The translations under genes were made by a program, and so were the position numbers. The notes below the pieces were generated by a model. It searched no databases, was not told where the DNA came from, and saw only the letters and a program-made list of their open reading frames with translations. Of a DNA stretch of 64,000 bases, positions 60,801 to 64,000 are shown in pieces. The DNA comes from Streptomyces sp. NBC_00440 (GTDB lineage: Bacteria; Actinomycetota; Actinomycetes; Streptomycetales; Streptomycetaceae): NCBI RefSeq assembly GCF_036014215.1, contig NZ_CP107921.1:496001-560000 (forward strand), in the 5' to 3' direction. Position 1 is the first letter of the stretch. Every line of letters starts with the position of its first letter.

Positions 60801-63800
60801 TCACCGTGCCGCCTGCCGGCGAGGGGCTCTGAGTCTGGCGGAGCCGCAGCAGTTGGTCGTAGATGGCGTAGGTGGTGTTGTACCCGGAGCCGTCTCCCTT
60901 GAGGGTGCCTGTGGACACCCATGGCAGGGAGGTGGAGGTGACGTTGTAGGTGTAGACGTAGTTGGGAGGGGCTCCCAGGATCTTGAGGCTGTTGGGCAGC
61001 CAGACTTTGGTTGCACGTCCCAGGGCGTCGTACTCCGACTCGGTGACCTTGCCGTTGGGGTCAGTGACCTTGGTTGCGCTGCCGGTCGCGAAGTCGATGT
61101 CGGTGGTGGTCTTGTATCCCTTGACGTTGGTGTCGGTACTGGCTGTCAGGGGGCCGGTTTTGTCGGATGGTGTGTAGGTGGCGGTAGTGACGAGGGCGTC
61201 GTTGGTGTCTTTGACGGTGAGCGGCCGGCCGAGGGGGTCGTAGGTGGTGGTGGTCAGTTTCTGCCAGGTGGGGTTGTTGCTCGCGGTGTAGCCGTTGGCC
61301 CGTCCTGTCCACTGGGCTTCGCCCGCGGTGGGCTTCTGTGTGGAGGACCAGGTGGTGGTGTCGAACGCGGTAGCCGTGTCGGAGATGACGTCACCGGCGG
61401 TCTTGGAGTCGGCAGGCAGGTCCAGTGCATCGCCGGTGGTGGCGCAGGGTTTCCCGGTTACGCGGACGCGGGAGACGAGGGAGTTGATGCCTGCGTCGTC
61501 GTTGCGGGCGTACCAGGTGTGGGTGCACTTCTCGTCGCCGGTGACGGCGTCGTCGCCTTTGTCCTCGACCGTTTCGGCCATGCCGTAGCCGTCGTAGGAG
61601 GTGATGATGGAGTGGACCTGGTCTTTGGGTGTGCCGCTGCTGGTGACGTTGGTCCGGGTGTGGGTGGCACTGGTGCGTACGTAGTACGCCTCGGTGTCGG
61701 CGTATGACTTGTGCTGGGTGGCGGTCTTCTTCGACCAGGGGTCGTTGATGGTGCCGGTGACCTCGTTGGCGCCGTTGTAGGTCACGCTCTCGCGGGTGAA
61801 TCCGGCGTAGGGGTCGGCGTCCGTGATGGCCGGGGCTTTGATGCCGGTGGTGGTGGCCGTCTTGCGTTTGTCGGGGTCGAGGGTTTTACCGTCGTCTTCC
61901 AGGACGCGGTCGCCGTTCATGCCACGCATGTAGACGGTGGTGTCTTTGGACTGGGTTTTGCCGGGGACGCCGGTGAGGTGGGTGACCTTTGCGAAGCCGC
62001 GCCAGATGGACCAGGTGCGTTCTTTCTCCTTGGTCATCGGGTCGTTGTCGTAGTGCCAGGCGCCGCCGCCGGTGTAGGTGTAGGTGTTCAGGACGTCTTC
62101 GGCGCCGCTGCCGGGGGCGCTGGTGAGGACGGAGGAGACCGGGTATTTCTGGAACCAGTCGAGAATCGGGGTCTTCTCCCCGTTGGGGGACCAGTAGACC
62201 GGGTAGCAGTGTTTGGTGTTCTGGTCGGGTCGGGGCATGGTCTGTCCCGCGACGCAGTCGGCCTCCAGGTAGGAGACGATGGTCTGTGCCCCGGTCTCGG
62301 AGGTGATGGTTTTCAGGCGGGGCTTTTCCAGGGAGAGGATGTCGTCGCTGGTGCCGTCTACCCGGTTGGGGTGGGACTCCTGGGTGAATTTCACCGGGTC
62401 CAGGGCGAGGTCGGTGCCGTGTTTGCCGGTGTGGTTGATCTCATCCAGCCACAGTGACTGGTCGGTGGAGTCGCCGGTGTCGCCCGGGTCGACGTAGTGC
62501 TGCTTCAGTGACCAGGTGTCTACGGTCGAGAAGCCGGGCGTTGCCGCGCCGGCGTCCCAGGCGGAGGTGGTGACAGTGGTCAGGCGCTTGCGGGTGAAGA
62601 AGGTCGGTCCGACATTGCCGGTGCACTTGGCGTCGTCCTTGCATACCGCGTCGAAGGGTACGTCGGGCCAGTTGTCTCGCTTGTCCTCGGTCAGGGAGTC
62701 GCAGCCTGTGCCGGTTGCGGTGCAGCGCTCGGCGTAGCTGAAGGTGACCTTGTCCGAGGCTGTTTCGGTGGTGACGGTGGTGTGCGGTCCGGAGAGGGCG
62801 CCTGCGCGCTGGCCGTAACGGATCTCGTTCAGGTAACCGCCGCGGATGTAGCCGGTCCCGGTGTTGTCGTCGCCGAACTGGTCATAGTTGTTGCTCTCGG
62901 CGGTGTACCAGTAGGACGCGGCGTTCTTGTGGGTGTCCTCGACGTAGTCGAGGTTCCACCGCCAGGCCTGCTTCTTGGCACGGCCTGAGAGCGTGGTCCC
63001 GCTGCTGTAGCCGGGCTCACCGGTGTCGTCACCGTAGACGGGCACGGTCCATACCGAGTTGGTGCGCTCGTCGCCTGCACCGTCGAGTTTGTTCAGGCCG
63101 AAGACGTACTTGGTGCCGTCTCCGGTGATGACGGTCCAGTATTCACCGTCGTCATCCCCGTTGGAGGCGCCGGTGGAGTGGGTGACGGTGGAGGCGTCGT
63201 CGTTCTTGAGCCGCCATGTGCCGGAAGTGTCGTCCTTGACGAGTTCGCTTGCCTTGCCGTCGAGGACGAGAGAGGCGTTGTCGTATTTCCAGCAAAGGTC
63301 GAACTTGTCGTCCTGTCCGTCGTCGTCGCAGGAGCCGTACTTTCGTTCAATGTAGGAGGAGGTGATGTCGAACCCGGTGCCGATCGCGGTGCCCTGGTTG
63401 TTGGTGTTCGCGGTCTGGCCGTCCACCGCACCGGAGTCGTACGAGATCGAAAGGTCAGGGGCCGGGCCGGCCGCGGCGGGCGGGGTGCGCAGCGGGTATG
63501 ACCAGGTGAAGGTGCCTGACGAGCCGCCGGCTTCCCACGTCGAGGAGGAGGCGAGCGGGGTGGCTTTGTAGTCACCGGCACCGGATTTGGTGCCGGCTGC
63601 GAGCGCCACCATCATCGTGCGACCGGCAACTGATTGTTGTGTGTCGGGTGCGGCCTTGAAAGTCAGCTGGGTTTCGATGCGATGGTCTCGGCGGTGGTTG
63701 GTGAAGTCAAGGGGCGTGCGGGCGCGGCAGGCTGCCTTGCTCGGGTCGTTGAGTGCGCAGTCGGCCAGGCGGACTGCCTGGAGGCGTCCTGCCCAGTCCC

Positions 63801-64000
63801 CGCCGTAGGCTGTGGCGAAGGTGTCGTAGTCGATGCCGAGTTGTGCCATGCCTCCTGTGGCGGGGCCGGTGACGGCCAGGACGACGCCCTTGACGCCGAG
63901 CTTGGCGGTCTGGTCCTGGTTAAGAACGGTGATCTTGAGCGAGCGGGCCGACGGCACCTGTTTCTTTCCCTTGAGTGCCTTCGGGCGGTCCAGGGTCACG
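57847..64000 (-). CDS. RHS-repeat polymorphic toxin with C-terminal deaminase-fold tip (5' end outside window)
   Basis: At least 2050 residues are visible and the gene continues past the window edge. The visible part opens with an SpvB/shell-like region (GTFTWSYPLRTPPAAAGPAP, DLSISYDSGAVDGQTANTNN), then many YDxxGR-type RHS repeats (YDALGRATKV, YDLFGRQSSA, YDSLGRQTGL), and the core signature REYDPSIGQFLSVDPVLSLD with NGYSYANNTPVTSSDPTGL near 58680-58920. After the DPTGL cleavage point the last about 275 residues are the toxin: a Cys-rich linker and a deaminase domain with KGLHSERKLLDAAGG (His-Glu) and YSERKPCEGRQINC (Pro-Cys...Cys), resembling the XOO_2897-type deaminases. It should deaminate a nucleic acid base in a target cell. 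The tip has lower GC than the shell. Confidence 0.88.
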   Translation of the reverse strand, partial: VTLDRPKALKGKKQVPSARSLKITVLNQDQTAKLGVKGVVLAVTGPATGGMAQLGIDYDTFATAYGGDWAGRLQAVRLADCALNDPSKAACRARTPLDFTNHRRDHRIETQLTFKAAPDTQQSVAGRTMMVALAAGTKSGAGDYKATPLASSSTWEAGGSSGTFTWSYPLRTPPAAAGPAPDLSISYDSGAVDGQTANTNNQGTAIGTGFDITSSYIERKYGSCDDDGQDDKFDLCWKYDNASLVLDGKASELVKDDTSGTWRLKNDDASTVTHSTGASNGDDDGEYWTVITGDGTKYVFGLNKLDGAGDERTNSVWTVPVYGDDTGEPGYSSGTTLSGRAKKQAWRWNLDYVEDTHKNAASYWYTAESNNYDQFGDDNTGTGYIRGGYLNEIRYGQRAGALSGPHTTVTTETASDKVTFSYAERCTATGTGCDSLTEDKRDNWPDVPFDAVCKDDAKCTGNVGPTFFTRKRLTTVTTSAWDAGAATPGFSTVDTWSLKQHYVDPGDTGDSTDQSLWLDEINHTGKHGTDLALDPVKFTQESHPNRVDGTSDDILSLEKPRLKTITSETGAQTIVSYLEADCVAGQTMPRPDQNTKHCYPVYWSPNGEKTPILDWFQKYPVSSVLTSAPGSGAEDVLNTYTYTGGGAWHYDNDPMTKEKERTWSIWRGFAKVTHLTGVPGKTQSKDTTVYMRGMNGDRVLEDDGKTLDPDKRKTATTTGIKAPAITDADPYAGFTRESVTYNGANEVTGTINDPWSKKTATQHKSYADTEAYYVRTSATHTRTNVTSSGTPKDQVHSIITSYDGYGMAETVEDKGDDAVTGDEKCTHTWYARNDDAGINSLVSRVRVTGKPCATTGDALDLPADSKTAGDVISDTATAFDTTTWSSTQKPTAGEAQWTGRANGYTASNNPTWQKLTTTTYDPLGRPLTVKDTNDALVTTATYTPSDKTGPLTASTDTNVKGYKTTTDIDFATGSATKVTDPNGKVTESEYDALGRATKVWLPNSLKILGAPPNYVYTYNVTSTSLPWVSTGTLKGDGSGYNTTYAIYDQLLRLRQTQSPSPAGGTVIAETLYNERGLAASAMADTWAETTSPSGKLAQTEGSGAPTQTDTTYDGAARPVTTVTKVYGTPRFNTTTTYTGDTVSTSAPAGGQATQVTTNALGQTTQRREYASPQPTGSNYTTTDYTYTPAGQQKSVIAKPDQSTWSYTYDLFGRQSSATDPDKGTTHTTYNTLDQVTSTLDARQKTLISEYDSLGRQTGLWDGTKSDATQLAAWTFDSLAKGQQDTATRYDGGANGRAYTSKVTRYDNLYQVTGSQLILPDTEPLVAAGVPKTLSFTSGYNLDGTIHQASQPAVAGLPSETTSSKYNALGQQTTLSGTTGYLQGAAYSPQGDLRQLTLGTDPTTSAKKAYLNYDYEAGTRRLTRSYVTDDVHGYMPQELKFTQDDAGNVTSIFDATTQGGTAKTDNQCFSYDGNKRLTEAWTPKSADCATTGRTTANIDGAAPYWTSYTYNNAGQRGTETQHASTGDTTSTYSYGTASGQPHPLVKTAGPKTNTYAYDEAGDTTSRPGNQAQQTLTWNSEGKLASTSEPSTSSKPELDTSYLYDASGELLIRRSSGDGDTVLYLGATEVHLTTQGTTKTLTGTRYYSAAGQTVALRTATKDTTGTTLNYLAADPHGTASLVLTPATWAYTKRYTTPFGETRGTKATNWPDDKAFLGKPTDTATGLTHIGAREYDPSIGQFLSVDPVLSLDQNQSLNGYSYANNTPVTSSDPTGLMRRCPSDVPDCNTDVLPPVQPPATRNTGGGTSSGNDVTVVPSAGGSSGNNSGGGSGSCGFWDVKCGWKQLWKSECGFWDVSCSFKENARAYKDAAVALSPLEDGKQCLGEGDGSACGWLAAGFIPLGKLKALAKALEEGEDAAKAARKIGTGIDLVGKVAYGEGHLSQAVQVQRLINKDKSGNYASALLKDGTVLVARSAGKGLHSERKLLDAAGGDVVAMYSERKPCEGRQINCMGNLAKAGVKNISWSFDWSTDKVVQAKTTADLKSAISKLFRE

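Noticed and set aside
58786..62457. Long plus-strand frames inside the RHS gene
   Set aside because: Val/Gly-rich shadows of the repetitive RHS coding strand, without start signals or recognisable domains.

Overview
The window is high-GC DNA with strongly GC-biased third codon positions, frequent GTG/TTG starts and AGGAG-type ribosome binding sites. Its gene families point to Streptomyces or a close relative: mycothiol-dependent maleylpyruvate isomerase-like, deazaflavin-dependent nitroreductase-like, Rv1733c-like, TerD, PaaX, ROK and many TetR proteins. I found no tRNA, rRNA or CRISPR array. Most of the window reads as chromosomal; the right end (50-64 kb) is accessory and partly decayed.

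Layout. (1) 0-4.6 kb: a polysaccharide-degradation operon with the end of a probable heparinase II/III-type lyase, a YesL-like membrane protein, a Tat-exported family 8 polysaccharide lyase and a family 7 carbohydrate esterase. (2) 4.7-10.6 kb: a secreted protein, a C-terminally anchored phosphoesterase, an orphan EfeO-like iron/M75 protein downstream of an XRE-cupin regulator, and a PaaX regulator. (3) 10.8-16.2 kb: a small secreted protein and then an unusual three-gene set: a terpene-cyclase-fold protein, a wax-ester-synthase/DGAT-type acyltransferase fused to an acyl carrier protein domain, and a ketoacyl synthase III with a complete Cys-His-Asn triad. The cyclase and acyltransferase genes are translationally coupled. 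This is my leading candidate for an undescribed biosynthetic system. (4) 16.3-24.1 kb: hydroxybutyrate-dehydrogenase-like SDR, Nudix, apolipoprotein N-acyltransferase, a glutamate racemase-like protein, an HpnB-type glycosyltransferase and a two-domain TerD protein. (5) 24.5-35.8 kb: an Rv1733c-like protein, a beta-helix/AAA+ fusion, a large membrane hydrolase, DeoR, several small proteins, a Cds1-type cysteine desulfhydrase and an anti-sigma-type ATPase. (6) 36-50 kb: amidohydrolase plus permease with a divergent TetR; ROK/MFS; a LuxR-type two-component pair; a TetR with clear operators facing a deazaflavin-dependent reductase; a geranylgeranyl-reductase-type flavoprotein and an M20 peptidase.

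(7) 50-57 kb is a mobile-DNA graveyard. An IS630-type element is bounded by perfect 16-bp terminal repeats at a TA target; it holds a broken transposase and an intact-looking NTF2-like passenger gene, and its right end supplies the stop codon of a neighbouring FAD monooxygenase. Next come a TetR with two helix-turn-helix segments, a P-loop kinase/Nudix fusion, a tyrosine integrase broken by frameshifts, a nonsense codon and an internal deletion, and a second decayed recombinase module with its XRE and zinc-ribbon partners. (8) 57-64 kb: an RHS polymorphic toxin, cut by the window edge, ending in a deaminase-fold tip, followed by a SUKH-type immunity gene. The tip and immunity gene are visibly less GC-rich than the RHS body. 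A strong hairpin lies between them, so the immunity gene may need its own promoter.
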